From: Nitrospira sp. LK70
GTDB lineage: Bacteria > Nitrospirota > Nitrospiria > Nitrospirales > Nitrospiraceae
Assembly: GCA_011090425.1 (NCBI GenBank)
Contig: PHGD01000036.1
Coordinates: 1 to 52,208 of the forward strand
Direction: 5' to 3'
Length of the DNA: 52,208 nt
The notes under the pieces were generated by a model. That model was given only the letters and a program-made list of their open reading frames with translations. It had not been told where the DNA came from and made no database searches. Positions 24,636-34,299 of this stretch are shown here, in pieces. Position 1 is the first letter of the stretch. Each line of letters starts with the position of its first letter. The position numbers and the translations under genes are program-made.

Positions 24636-26066
24636 ATGGGCATACGATTTTCGCATTACGACCCAGAGGGGTTCTACGACGAGCTCTACGAAGAGAAAGG
24701 CCAGCCGCGACCAGGAAGCGCGCTATTACTGCGAAAATTTGCATCACTGCCGGAAGGGGAGTTGCAAAAACGACAGGAAGCGGCGGAACGCGTGATCCTC
24801 AACATGGGGATGACGTTCGGCGTCTATGGACACGATGGCGGACATGAGCAGATCTTCCCCTTCGACATCGTACCACGGATCGTTTCGGCGTCGGATTGGG
24901 AGCACATCGAATCCGGCCTTCGTCAGCGCATGCGTGCGTTGAACTTGTTTATCGACGATGTGTACCACGATCAACGGATCATCAAGAACGGAGTGATTCC
25001 CAACGACCTGATTCATTCCAGCAAGGGTTTCTTGCTGCCCTGCATGGGCCTCCATCCACCGCGAGGGATCTGGTGCCACATTGCCGGGATCGATCTGGTG
25101 CGAATCAGCGATGGCCGGTACTATGTCCTCGAAGACAACACCCGTTGCCCGTCCGGAGTGGCCTACGTGTTGGAGGCCAGACAGGTCATGAAACGGACAT
25201 TTCCTGAGCTGTTTGAGGCCTATCGCGTGCGGCCGGTCGATGGCTATCCAAGCCAACTCTTGGAAACCCTTCGTTCCCTTTCTGAGCTTCCGGATCCGAC
25301 CGTCGTGATCCTGACCCCTGGGATCTACAATTCTGCCTATTACGAACATTCCCTGCTCGCCCAAAAGATGGGAGTGGAATTGGTCGAAGCCAACGATCTC
25401 GCAGTTGTAGAGGGGTCGGTCCACATGCGTACCACCAAGGGGTCTCAGCGTGTCGATGTGATCTACCGCCGGATCAATGACGACTATCTGGACCCCCTGG
25501 CGTTTCGAAGCGATTCCCTGCTTGGAGTCCCCGGCCTGATGGAATCCTACAAGAGAGGCCGAGTGGCGCTCGCCAATGCACCCGGTACTGGTGTGTCTGA
25601 CGACAAAGCCATTTATGCCTACATCCCGAAGATCATCAATTACTATTTGGCGGAGGAACCGATACTCCCGAATGTACCCACCTATATCTGTTCGGATAGA
25701 CGGGATCGAACCTACGTCTTGGAGCATTTGGACCAACTTGTCGTGAAAGCCACCAATGAAGCCGGTGGGTACGGGATGTTGATAGGCCCACAGGCCTCGC
25801 AACGAGAGCGCGAAGAGTATGCCCGTCGCATCGAGGCCGACCCGCGCAATTACATTGCCCAACCCACTCTGGCCCTCTCGCGAGTGCCCACCTTGGTGGA
25901 GGATCATTTGGAAGGGCGCCATGTCGATCTACGTCCGTACGTCTTGCATGGACGTGATGTGTACGTCCTGCCGGGAGGCATGACGCGCGTGGCGTTGCGA
26001 AAAGGATCACTCGTGGTGAATTCGTCTCAAGGTGGAGGCAATAAGGATACCTGGGTCCTTTCATGA
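24636..26066 (+). CDS. Circularly permuted ATP-grasp protein (Anbu-associated)
   Basis: A 476-residue protein of the circularly permuted ATP-grasp type (formerly DUF404/DUF407). Signatures: VYHDQRIIKNGVIPNDLI near 105, the block GRYYVLEDNTRCPSGVAY near 165 with acidic metal-binding residues, and the late QLVVKATNEAGGYGMLIGP nucleotide-binding loop near 370. Members are thought to form peptide-like bonds using ATP and are nearly always encoded beside an alpha-E protein, a transglutaminase and the Anbu peptidase. All four are in this window. The first two are on the plus strand and the other two are 3 kb away on the minus strand. Confidence 0.92.
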   Translation: MGIRFSHYDPEGFYDELYEEKGQPRPGSALLLRKFASLPEGELQKRQEAAERVILNMGMTFGVYGHDGGHEQIFPFDIVPRIVSASDWEHIESGLRQRMRALNLFIDDVYHDQRIIKNGVIPNDLIHSSKGFLLPCMGLHPPRGIWCHIAGIDLVRISDGRYYVLEDNTRCPSGVAYVLEARQVMKRTFPELFEAYRVRPVDGYPSQLLETLRSLSELPDPTVVILTPGIYNSAYYEHSLLAQKMGVELVEANDLAVVEGSVHMRTTKGSQRVDVIYRRINDDYLDPLAFRSDSLLGVPGLMESYKRGRVALANAPGTGVSDDKAIYAYIPKIINYYLAEEPILPNVPTYICSDRRDRTYVLEHLDQLVVKATNEAGGYGMLIGPQASQREREEYARRIEADPRNYIAQPTLALSRVPTLVEDHLEGRHVDLRPYVLHGRDVYVLPGGMTRVALRKGSLVVNSSQGGGNKDTWVLS

Positions 26067-26121
26067 ACGACGACTTCACCGCTGAGGCTCAAACCAACAA
26101 CCGTCTCGCGCTCGACCGACG

Positions 26122-27102
26122 ATGCTGAGCCGTGTCGCCAGTTCCATCTATTGGTTGAACCGTTACATCGAACGGGCCGAGAATTATGCCCGGTTCATCG
26201 AGGTGAACTTGAACCTCACTCTCGACCTTCCCAGAGGCACCACGGAACAGTGGGAGCCGTTGGTGGCCACAACGGGAGATCATGAAAGTTTTACCGGTCG
26301 CTATGGAAAGGCGACGAAGGAAACCGTGATCCAGTTTCTCTTGGCCGATGCCGCAAATTCCAATTCGATTCTGTCTTGCCTCCTGGCCGCCCGGGAGAAC
26401 GCTCGGACGGTCCGGGAAGTCATCTCCACCGAGATGTGGGAGCAGGTCAACCGCTTTCATCTCATGGTCAGAGGCGGTGTCACGAAGGGCCTGTCCAGCC
26501 GAAATCTCCACGCGTTTTTGGCGGACGTGAAAGCGAACTGCCACCTCTTCCTGGGCATTACCGACGCCACCATGTCGCACGGGGAAGGCTGGCACTTCGC
26601 CAGACTCGGGCGTCTACTGGAACGAGCGGACAAGACTTCCCGCATCCTCGACGTGAAATATTTCATGCTGCTCCCGACCGTGGCCGAAGTCGGCACGCCG
26701 TTCGACATTATCCAATGGTCCGCCTTGTTGAAGTCCGCCAGCGCCCTAGAGATGTATTGCAAACAACATGGCCGCATCTCGCCCAACCAGGTGGCGGAGT
26801 TTCTGATTCTCAATCCGAACTTTCCGCGGGCCATCCGCTATTGCCTCATCAAGGCCGAAGATTCACTCCATGCGATTGTCGGATCAGAGAGCGACAGGCA
26901 TAGCAATCTGGCGGAAAAGCGGTTGGGTCGGTTACGGTCGGAAATGGACTACGCCGATATGGCGGACATCCTATCGGGCGGGTTGCACGAGTTTTTCGAC
27001 GACTTTCAACTCAAGCTCAATCGGACCGACGACGCCATTTACGAAACGTTCTTCGCCCTGCGCCCGATCGAAGGGAACGTGGTGAAGGAGAAAGCGCAGT
27101 GA
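26122..27102 (+). CDS. Alpha-E domain protein (DUF403)
   Basis: A 326-residue all-helical protein. Family signatures are MLSRVASSIYWLNRYIERAE at the N-terminus and WHFARLGRLLERADKTSRIL near 165. The biochemical role is unknown; it is the regular partner of the ATP-grasp protein, and a substrate or scaffold role in the Anbu pathway has been proposed. It starts 55 bp after the ATP-grasp gene in the same direction and is followed by convergent restriction-modification genes. Confidence 0.92.
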   Translation: MLSRVASSIYWLNRYIERAENYARFIEVNLNLTLDLPRGTTEQWEPLVATTGDHESFTGRYGKATKETVIQFLLADAANSNSILSCLLAARENARTVREVISTEMWEQVNRFHLMVRGGVTKGLSSRNLHAFLADVKANCHLFLGITDATMSHGEGWHFARLGRLLERADKTSRILDVKYFMLLPTVAEVGTPFDIIQWSALLKSASALEMYCKQHGRISPNQVAEFLILNPNFPRAIRYCLIKAEDSLHAIVGSESDRHSNLAEKRLGRLRSEMDYADMADILSGGLHEFFDDFQLKLNRTDDAIYETFFALRPIEGNVVKEKAQ

Positions 27103-27233
27103 GGCGTCGAGCCTGCGTGAACGTCTAGCCGCGTGTTCTTCGTCAATCGTCATCTGAGGGTGTCGCGGATGTGCGGCCTATCGCTCCGGTTCATCCGCGA
27201 GGCGCGTACCAGACCGTCCGCTCCAATCGGTTG

Positions 27234-28193
27234 TTAGGGTGCATGGTACGGCCCCAAGAAGCGCGCGCCATTGAAGTGAATCAGGTGGGACGGCGCGTCG
27301 GCAACCCATACCTCGGTTTCCCATGCGATCTCCCTGAGGTAACGGCTCATAATGGTCCGACTCGGGAAGGCAGTGACATAAACCAGCCCTGCGGTTGAGT
27401 TGTCGAAGAGCTTGGCAAGCTCCGCGTGTCGCTTTCCATCGACCGGCCCATGGCTGGTGACAGATTCGACCAATAGCAGCCAGTTCTTCGCGTTGTAGTG
27501 CAGGACGACATCCGGCATCTTGCCGTGTACCTCAACATCGACGCCCAACTCTGCCAGCAAGGGGGCATCAAAGTATCCCCACTTGTCGCCCGTGTCTCCG
27601 GCGTAGACCAAGGCGCTACCGGGCGCGAATCGCGGGGCGAACTCTTCGATTATTGCCCTGATCAGTTCGCTGTGCTCGCGAGGAACGAGTGTAATCTCTT
27701 TCCCCGGTGCAATTTTTACCGGGATTCGGTTCTGCTGACGCTCCTTGGCGTAGCGTGCGATCAGCGTCTCACGTTTGGTCAAGTAGTCCGTCAGCGCGTC
27801 ATGCCAGGCAGGCGTGCCGAACGTGCGCAGCAGGGACAGAGCGGCAGGTTCGACCTGATAGACAGCCTTGGGACTGTTCACCGACCGATCGGGCTGGTCC
27901 GGGTTGTAAAGCGCGATGCCCGCGTCACAGAACTGGTGCATTGTCTGGCGGCGGACAGTCTCGCGCGTATTCGGCGCGTACTCCTTGTTGTGGTGTTCAC
28001 GAGCCCAATCCATGATGGGCGTAATGCCGACGAGTGGATTCTCGACTTTCGACCACGGCTTCCCCGGCGTGAGGTTGAGCAACGCCAACAGACAGAGCGA
28101 GGAACGCTCATTTTGTTGTGCACGCGGCAACCCAAGCGAAATAAGAACCTGATGCGCGGCCTTGATGTGGCGGGCCTTCTTGTTGGTTGTCAT
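27234..28193 (-). CDS. BsuBI/PstI-family type II restriction endonuclease
   Basis: A 319-residue protein matching the length of BsuBI and PstI. The catalytic half is seen as ALVYAGDTGDKWGYFDAPLL, then DVEVHGKMPDVVLHYNAKNW and LLLVESVTSHGPVDGKRHAE, which provide the acidic residues and Lys of the PD-(D/E)xK-like site of that family. The N-terminal part has the helical linker (LGLPRAQQNERSSLCLLALL). Members characterised so far cut CTGCAG; specificity here is inferred. The ATG at 28193 overlaps the methylase stop in an ATGA; an upstream in-frame start would extend into the methylase. Product is cytoplasmic and only safe with its methylase. Confidence 0.9.
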   Translation of the reverse strand: MTTNKKARHIKAAHQVLISLGLPRAQQNERSSLCLLALLNLTPGKPWSKVENPLVGITPIMDWAREHHNKEYAPNTRETVRRQTMHQFCDAGIALYNPDQPDRSVNSPKAVYQVEPAALSLLRTFGTPAWHDALTDYLTKRETLIARYAKERQQNRIPVKIAPGKEITLVPREHSELIRAIIEEFAPRFAPGSALVYAGDTGDKWGYFDAPLLAELGVDVEVHGKMPDVVLHYNAKNWLLLVESVTSHGPVDGKRHAELAKLFDNSTAGLVYVTAFPSRTIMSRYLREIAWETEVWVADAPSHLIHFNGARFLGPYHAP

Positions 28194-29671
28194 GCGGCCA
28201 TGGTCCCGAACTTCTCGTCGATCATGGTCTGCGTGAGTCTCTCCTGTTGCATAGCCCATTCCCCCAGCTGAGTTAGGACATCTCGGCTGGGATATTTCAT
28301 GAGCGTCAGATCGGTTGCATTGACCTGTGTATGGCCATTGAAACGACGGAAAGCCTCGTCAATTGCGGTCGTGTTCAGGAACAGGGCTAGTCCATGGGCG
28401 AGAGCCTTCGGCAACGCGCGCCTGGAATCGTGGAAAACGTTCAGATGGTTCTCGAAGCCCAGTACGGCTGCGTCACCAAATGCGCCGGGCTCAACAACGC
28501 TCGCCACGACCCGACGCGTTTCCTCTTTGGATGAGAAGCGTCGCACGACGCAGTAAAAGCCATTCGGATAAAGCCACTTTTCAGTATCGGCATTGCGTTC
28601 GATGGCGTTAGGCTTCTTCATGCCCTCGATAGGCCATGTAGTACCGCCGCTGACAAAATGCCCCGGATAGAGCAACGGAACAGTGCTCGGCCCGGGCATC
28701 TCGCGCAGGTGCTCCTTTAGCCTGAAATCGACCACTGGCCCGGTAGATACCTTGATGCCAAGATCGGCCAACATGTACCGGATGGCTGGGAAAAGTTCGA
28801 TGGCATTCTTGTCGGGCGACGTGGGTACATGAATAAATCGCTCGGAGTCATCCGGAAATACGATCCGATCAAAAGAGTGTTCATGGCTGACAAGATCGGA
28901 GAACGTGTCATCGGTCGAAGTCGAAACCGTTACCAGCCCCTGCTGACCACTCTGCTCCAAGCGAATGATGATGTTCTCTTGCAGAACGTCGTCGTCCTTG
29001 AACGCCTTGCTGCGTGACTCGAACAAGTGAATGTGGCGGATGGCTGTGCGTTCAAGGATGAACTTACGGAATGGGCGGTAGTAGGGTCCATTGCAGAAAC
29101 TGCGAGGGATGATCGCCACGATCTGCCCGCCAGGTGCAGCCTGTGCCACGGTCAATGCTACAAAGGCCGAATACAAATTCACCGTCTCGATACCGACACG
29201 ACGCAGGGCCAGCCGGTACGATGAATCGCTGTCTATCTTCCTGTAGGGAGGGTTAAGGATGGCGTGGCTATACCGCGGCAGTGACGTTGCGAACAAGCCA
29301 CCGGAAAGCGCATCGACGGCTGCGTGGATGAAGTCTTCACCATGTACCGTCGCGGAACACCTGTCGTTATGGTACTTCAACAGAGTCTGAGCTAGCTCGG
29401 CGTGCAGATGGCGGTCAATCTCGAAAGCATCGAGATCCACGCGCTGGAAGCGGAGACCACCGGAACGCCACCGCTCCAAAAAGGCTGCGGAAAGCGAGCC
29501 GATACCGGCACCAGCATCGAGCAGGCGGCAGATGCCCTCGTCAGGCGGGAAAAGCCCGGCCATAAAGGCCGCTGTCCTTTCCGGCGTGAGGAACTGGCCG
29601 AACTGCGATTTTTTCTTCCCGTCCGTGGCCCTGGATAGCCGCAACCGGGTCTGTTCAACTTCTGTCAGCAA
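28190..29671 (-). CDS. Adenine-specific DNA methyltransferase of the BsuBI/PstI type
   Basis: A 493-residue N6-adenine methyltransferase of the Eco57I/PstI-like class. SAM-binding motif I is LLDAGAGIGSLSAAFLERW (near 48), preceded by the GQFLTPERTAAFMAGLF segment common in such enzymes. The catalytic motif IV is SHAILNPPYRKI (near 135). It protects the host site from the endonuclease encoded immediately downstream (ATGA overlap). The start is a TTG at 29671 with GGAGA nearby. The C-terminal half, the target-recognition region, has no motifs I can name. Confidence 0.92.
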   Translation of the reverse strand: MLTEVEQTRLRLSRATDGKKKSQFGQFLTPERTAAFMAGLFPPDEGICRLLDAGAGIGSLSAAFLERWRSGGLRFQRVDLDAFEIDRHLHAELAQTLLKYHNDRCSATVHGEDFIHAAVDALSGGLFATSLPRYSHAILNPPYRKIDSDSSYRLALRRVGIETVNLYSAFVALTVAQAAPGGQIVAIIPRSFCNGPYYRPFRKFILERTAIRHIHLFESRSKAFKDDDVLQENIIIRLEQSGQQGLVTVSTSTDDTFSDLVSHEHSFDRIVFPDDSERFIHVPTSPDKNAIELFPAIRYMLADLGIKVSTGPVVDFRLKEHLREMPGPSTVPLLYPGHFVSGGTTWPIEGMKKPNAIERNADTEKWLYPNGFYCVVRRFSSKEETRRVVASVVEPGAFGDAAVLGFENHLNVFHDSRRALPKALAHGLALFLNTTAIDEAFRRFNGHTQVNATDLTLMKYPSRDVLTQLGEWAMQQERLTQTMIDEKFGTMAA

Positions 29672-29946
29672 TCGGTTGTCTCCTGTTCTGCGCCCTAACT
29701 TTTAAGTGAACCGCTCAGCCCCTGGGATAAGCATGCATCTCGCATTGAATCGGCTCCGTGCCTGTATGAAACATCAGCAATATCTGTCCCTTGTGTGCCG
29801 TTGTCAAGATGCCGTCAGCCGAGATGGGCGGCGAGACAGAGCGGGGTATCCAGCCTTCAAGGCACCACGGATAGGCCGGTCGAAAGTGGTGATCGCCGCA
29901 ACACCTGGAAGACGATGGGAAGCCGGTCGAGAGGTGGTGGGTCGGG

Positions 29947-32900
29947 CTAGCTTGAGGTGGGCTGGCGTCGCAGGTCGAGCGTAAAGGGAAAGTCCCGATT
30001 CCGCTCTTCGGGTTGGACGCTCATCGGCCCCGGTGTGTGGCCATGATCCCAGAACCGAGCGAGGCGCCGGGCTTCGGCTTCGTTCGCATTGACAGGAAAG
30101 ACGTCGTAGCTCCGTCCTCCCGGATGCACCACGTGGTAGGTGCAGCCGCCGATTGCGCGTCCGGCCCAGGTATCGACGAGATCAAACCGCAGCGGGGATT
30201 GCACTGGGATGGTCGGATGCAGCGCGGAAGGCGGTTGCCAGGCTCGATACCGGACTCCCGCGACGAATTCGCCGCGCGTTCCGGTCGGATGAAGAGGAAC
30301 AGGCCGACCATTGCACGTCACGACGTGGCGTGGATCGATCATGCCGTTGACTTTGATCTGCAACCGTTCCACCGACGAGTCCACGGAGCGCGCAACGGCG
30401 CCTGCAACCGATTCTTCCCCCAACACGTGCCACGGTTCAATCGCCTGTCGTAGTTCGATCTCAACGCCCTCGAAGACCACGCTCCCGTACCGGGGAAACC
30501 GGAACTCAAGAAACGGCGCGAACCACTCGCTGCGGAACGGATACCCACCGGCTTGCAAGTCCCACAGCACATCCTTCATGTCTTGCGAGACGAAATGGGG
30601 CAGCATGAACCGGTCATGCAATTCGGTCCCCCAGCGCACCACCGGAGCGTGATAGGGCTGGCTCCAGAACTTTGCGACGAGGGCGCGCAGTAACAACATC
30701 TGCGACAGACTCATCCGGGGATGAGGCGGCATTTCAAAGGCCCGGAATTCCACCAATCCCAGGCGTCCCGTCGCGGAATCCGGCGAATAGAGCTTGTCGA
30801 TGGAGAATTCCGCGCGGTGCGTATTGCCGGTCAGGTCCACGAGCAAATGTCGCAGCAAGCGGTCCACCAGCCACGGAGTTACTGTGTCTTGCCTGGCCTG
30901 CTGCTTGGCCGCCATCTGCTGAAACGCAATTTCGAGTTCGTACAGGTGGTCATTGCGGGCTTCATCCACCCTGGGGGCCTGGCTGGTCGGCCCCACAAAC
31001 ATGCCGGAGAACAGATAAGACAACCCAGGATGATTCAGCCAGTAGGTAGTGAGGCTCCGGAGCAGGTCCGGGCGGCGCAACATCGGACTGTCCGCCGGCG
31101 TCGGGCCACCCAGCGTGATATGGTTTCCGCCGCCCGTGCCGGTATGGCGCCCATCGAGCATGAACTTTTCCGTCCCCAACCGCGACTGGCGCGCTTCTTC
31201 GTAGAGGATCTGCGTGTTGCTGACCAGCTCCTCCCAGCTCCTGGCCGGATGGATGTTGACCTCAATGACGCCTGGATCGGGAGTCACTTTGAAAGACTGT
31301 AACCGAGGATCATAGGAAGGCGGATAGCCTTCCACCCACAGCGGGCTCTGTAGCTCAGCGGCTGTCCCCTCAACCGCCCTGACCAGATCGAGGTAATCTT
31401 CCAAATAAGACTGAGGCGGCATGAAAATGTGCAGTCGTCCCTGCCGGACTTCGACACAGAGGGCGGTCCGAGGCACCGCCCGAGCCGATTCGCCGATCGC
31501 CCATGTTTTATTGATCGCGAGTTGGAGCTGGTCCGGCCCATCAGCTCCGCCCCGTCGAGCCCCAGTTGGTCCTAATGGTTCACGCGCCTCCAGCGGGTCG
31601 CGTTCTTGCTCGATTTCAATATCATCAGGGGCTATCCAGGGGAGCGAGGTCAAGGGCAGTCGATAGCCCATCGGTGAATCTCCTGGTAGCAGATACAGCC
31701 GCCCTCGCTTGAGCGGCCATGGGCCGGAGATCCATCGGGCTTTGCGCGGGCCAGAGCGGTGGAGCGGCGACGCTACCGCTCTGAGAGGCAAGACATAGCC
31801 CGCCACTTCGCCCAACCCCCGATCCAGCAGGCGCGCCAAGGTGCGGCGCTGCTCCGGATCCTTAAGGTCCTTTTGGAGCGGGTCCACATTGACCGGCAGC
31901 TTCTGCTCCTCCATCAGGTAATGCCAGACATCTTCATAGGCAGGGATGGCAAAGGCGGAGTCGAGATTCAGCCGTTCGGCCAAACGGGCCGCAAACTTCT
32001 TCGCGTGATCAGCCGAATAGCTGTAAGAAACCGATTCATCGGCAATCAATGTGGGATCATACCAAACCGGTTCGCCATCAAGACGCCAGTAGCACCCCAA
32101 GGCCCACCGGGGCAGCACTTCACCCGGATACCACTTGCCCTGGCCATAGTGCAGCAGCCCACCCGGCGCAAAACGGATCTTCAGCCGTTTGAGCACATCG
32201 CCGGCGAGCTTCCGCTTGGTGGGACCGAGCGCATCGGTATTCCACTCGGCCCCCTCCATATCATCGATCGAAACGAACGTCGGCTCGCCTCCCATCGTGA
32301 GCCGTACATCGCCGACCTGCAGATCGGCATCGACCCGGCGGCCCATCGTCTCGATGGCTTGCCATTGTTCATCGCTGTAGGGCTTCGTGACACGTGGATC
32401 TTCGTGAATCCGGGTCACGGTCATGCGGAAGTCCAGCTCGGACTCGCAGACACCAGTACTCCCGATCACGGGCGCGGCGCTGGACGGATAGGCAGTGCAG
32501 GCCAAGGGGATATGTCCTTCTCCTGCCAGTAAGCCGGACGTCGGGTCGAGTCCCACCCAGCCGGCTCCCGGAATATAGACCTCAGCCCAGGCATGGAGGT
32601 CGGTGAAATCCTGCTTGGGCCCGGCCGGCCCATCGAGAGGCTTCACATCTGCTACCAGTTGAATCAGGTACCCGGATGCAAATCGCGCCGCCAGACCAAA
32701 GTTCCGCAGAATCTGCACCAGCAACCAGCTGCTATCACGGCACGAGCCTCGCCGGAGGCGCAATGTCTCCTCGCAACTCTGTACGCCTGGCTCGAACCGA
32801 ACTATATAGTCGATATCCCTTTGAAGCCGTTGATTGAGTCGGACCAGAAAGTCGGTGGTCGCGTTTGATTCGCCGCGATCAGCGAGTCTGAATTGTTCCA

Positions 32901-33291
32901 GCCATGCGCCGAGCAGCGGCCCGCAGGGATCCACTTCAAGAAAAGGCGCCAGCTCCTTAGCCAACTGCGTCGAGTATGCAAAGGGAACCTGTTCGGCGGA
33001 AGGCTCGATGAAGAAGTCGAACGGGTTGATCACCGTCATGTCTGCAACCACATCCACCACCACATCGAGTTCGCTGGCCCGTTCCGGGAAGACGAGGCGC
33101 GCCAGGTAGTTGCCGTAAGGGTCCTGCTGCCAGTTGATGAAATGATTGGTGGGACGAATATTCAGCGAATAGCTCCGAATGTGGGTCCTGCAATGGGGAG
33201 CGGGACGCAGCCGGATTTCGTGCGGGGACAGGCTCACCGGTCGATCGAATCGATAATGGGTCTTGTGGTTCAGGGCGACCCTGATACTCAT
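29947..33291 (-). CDS. Transglutaminase-like / DUF2126 protein (Anbu-associated)
   Basis: A 1114-residue cytoplasmic protein. The N-terminal part (1-300) is a bacterial transglutaminase module: an N-terminal beta domain (SIRVALNHKTHYRFDRPVSL), then the triad Cys in RRGSCRDSSWLL (near 190), His in DFTDLHAWAEVYIPG (near 235) and Asp in VGLDPTSGLLAGEG. The remaining ~800 residues are DUF2126, with DVRLTMGGEPTFVSIDD near 340 and GRHTGTGGGNHITLGG near 720. This two-part protein is the third member of the Anbu set. The start is the ATG at 33291, 4 bp downstream of the Anbu stop; an in-frame start at 33327 lies inside Anbu. Confidence 0.93.
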   Translation of the reverse strand: MSIRVALNHKTHYRFDRPVSLSPHEIRLRPAPHCRTHIRSYSLNIRPTNHFINWQQDPYGNYLARLVFPERASELDVVVDVVADMTVINPFDFFIEPSAEQVPFAYSTQLAKELAPFLEVDPCGPLLGAWLEQFRLADRGESNATTDFLVRLNQRLQRDIDYIVRFEPGVQSCEETLRLRRGSCRDSSWLLVQILRNFGLAARFASGYLIQLVADVKPLDGPAGPKQDFTDLHAWAEVYIPGAGWVGLDPTSGLLAGEGHIPLACTAYPSSAAPVIGSTGVCESELDFRMTVTRIHEDPRVTKPYSDEQWQAIETMGRRVDADLQVGDVRLTMGGEPTFVSIDDMEGAEWNTDALGPTKRKLAGDVLKRLKIRFAPGGLLHYGQGKWYPGEVLPRWALGCYWRLDGEPVWYDPTLIADESVSYSYSADHAKKFAARLAERLNLDSAFAIPAYEDVWHYLMEEQKLPVNVDPLQKDLKDPEQRRTLARLLDRGLGEVAGYVLPLRAVASPLHRSGPRKARWISGPWPLKRGRLYLLPGDSPMGYRLPLTSLPWIAPDDIEIEQERDPLEAREPLGPTGARRGGADGPDQLQLAINKTWAIGESARAVPRTALCVEVRQGRLHIFMPPQSYLEDYLDLVRAVEGTAAELQSPLWVEGYPPSYDPRLQSFKVTPDPGVIEVNIHPARSWEELVSNTQILYEEARQSRLGTEKFMLDGRHTGTGGGNHITLGGPTPADSPMLRRPDLLRSLTTYWLNHPGLSYLFSGMFVGPTSQAPRVDEARNDHLYELEIAFQQMAAKQQARQDTVTPWLVDRLLRHLLVDLTGNTHRAEFSIDKLYSPDSATGRLGLVEFRAFEMPPHPRMSLSQMLLLRALVAKFWSQPYHAPVVRWGTELHDRFMLPHFVSQDMKDVLWDLQAGGYPFRSEWFAPFLEFRFPRYGSVVFEGVEIELRQAIEPWHVLGEESVAGAVARSVDSSVERLQIKVNGMIDPRHVVTCNGRPVPLHPTGTRGEFVAGVRYRAWQPPSALHPTIPVQSPLRFDLVDTWAGRAIGGCTYHVVHPGGRSYDVFPVNANEAEARRLARFWDHGHTPGPMSVQPEERNRDFPFTLDLRRQPTSS

Positions 33292-33295
33292 GGGA

Positions 33296-34024
33296 TCAAA
33301 TGTTCCAATGCGGATCAGGCAGTTCACTGAACAGCCGCTTCAACCCCGCTCCCCATTGTTCACGCATGTTGTCGAAATAGGAATCATGGTCTCCGAGTCG
33401 CCGTTGCAGGGCGACCTTGAGGCTATCCCGTTCATAACACAGTAAGTCGATCGGCGGGCCGACGGAGATGTTGCTGCGCATCGTGGAGTCGAAAGAGATC
33501 AGGACGCATTTCGCCGCCTCCATCAGACCGGTCGAATAGGTGATCACTCGGTCGAGCATGGGCTTCCCATACTTTATTTCTCCGTTCTGGCAATAGGGCG
33601 TGTCTTGGGTGGCTTCGATGAAATTGCCTTCCGCATAGATATTGAAGAGACGGTGCCGTTCGCCGTAGATCTGCCCTCCCAGAATGAACCCGGCGCTGGC
33701 GTCTATATTGTGCTGCAAGAGATAGGGGCCGTCTCGTTTCTGTACCTCGCGCAAGGTCTCGCCGACGAGGTAGGCGATATCATATATGGATGCGGTGTTC
33801 CAAATATTCTGTTGATGCATCTGAGCCCGCTGTTCCAGCAGGGCCACCACCCCTTGGGTTAGGGCAAGGTTGCCGGAACTGAGCATCACGATCACCCGAT
33901 CACCGGGGCGTTCGAACACCGCCATTTTACGAAAATTGCCGATTTGATCTACGCCGGCGTTGGTCCGTGAGTCCGATGCGAGCACCAGCCCCGACTCCAG
34001 GATAACCCCCACACAATACGTCAT
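33296..34024 (-). CDS. Anbu proteasome-like peptidase
   Basis: A 242-residue Ntn-hydrolase of the Anbu (ancestral beta subunit) family. The chain starts MTYCVGVILESGLVLASDSR: removal of Met exposes Thr as the nucleophile, and the Asp of ASDSR and the Lys in RKMAVF (near 33) fit the catalytic set. Other typical blocks are VIVMLSSGNLALTQGV and SAGFILGGQIYGERHRLFNIY. I chose the ATG at 34024 because a longer frame to 34165 would bury the nucleophile. Anbu assembles into a helical or ring complex. It is the first gene of a minus-strand pair with the transglutaminase. Confidence 0.93.
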   Translation of the reverse strand: MTYCVGVILESGLVLASDSRTNAGVDQIGNFRKMAVFERPGDRVIVMLSSGNLALTQGVVALLEQRAQMHQQNIWNTASIYDIAYLVGETLREVQKRDGPYLLQHNIDASAGFILGGQIYGERHRLFNIYAEGNFIEATQDTPYCQNGEIKYGKPMLDRVITYSTGLMEAAKCVLISFDSTMRSNISVGPPIDLLCYERDSLKVALQRRLGDHDSYFDNMREQWGAGLKRLFSELPDPHWNI

Positions 34025-34164
34025 CTCCACCTCTCTCAGTTCGGATATAACAGGAACAGGCTCGATCGTCCCTCGCGAGTCCAGAAAGACCGGCGCCCAA
34101 GTGAGGAAGCCTAGACTACGCCCCCGTAGGGGGTCAAGACAACTCGGCCACGCCTGTCGACTCA

Positions 34165-34262
34165 TCCGTGACGATCAGACCGTGACACAAGCTTGTACCG
34201 ACTGCCACAACCCTCATCCCTGTAGGCCGGAACACGATTACAAGGCAAACGATGTCACGTGA
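34165..34262 (+). pseudogene. 3' fragment of a DUF3365-type CxxCH gene
   Basis: The plus strand encodes DDQTVTQACTDCHNPHP, then HDYKANDVT and a stop. This aligns with the heme-binding end of the two full DUF3365-type genes downstream (DRAVTQACIGCHNAHP ... RDFKLNDVMG). The rest of the gene is missing, and the sequence to the left is the upstream region of Anbu, so this is a detached tail. It is a third member of the family in 5 kb. Confidence 0.7.
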
Positions 34263-34299
34263 TCAAAATTCCGTAACGGCAACGGTGAGAACTTTCTCA

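Noticed and set aside
24744..25922. A 392-codon open frame on the minus strand
   Set aside because: It lies exactly antisense to the ATP-grasp gene, whose product has clear family motifs; the antisense translation has none and reflects GC-rich codon structure.
27498..28271. A 257-codon plus-strand frame
   Set aside because: It is antisense to the endonuclease gene and shows no protein family features.
31759..32532. A 257-codon plus-strand frame inside the transglutaminase gene
   Set aside because: Antisense shadow of the DUF2126 protein, which is intact over the same region.
33960..34262. A 100-codon gene on the plus strand
   Set aside because: Its first two thirds are antisense to Anbu and its upstream region; only the last ~32 codons resemble a known family, so it is reported as a fragment.
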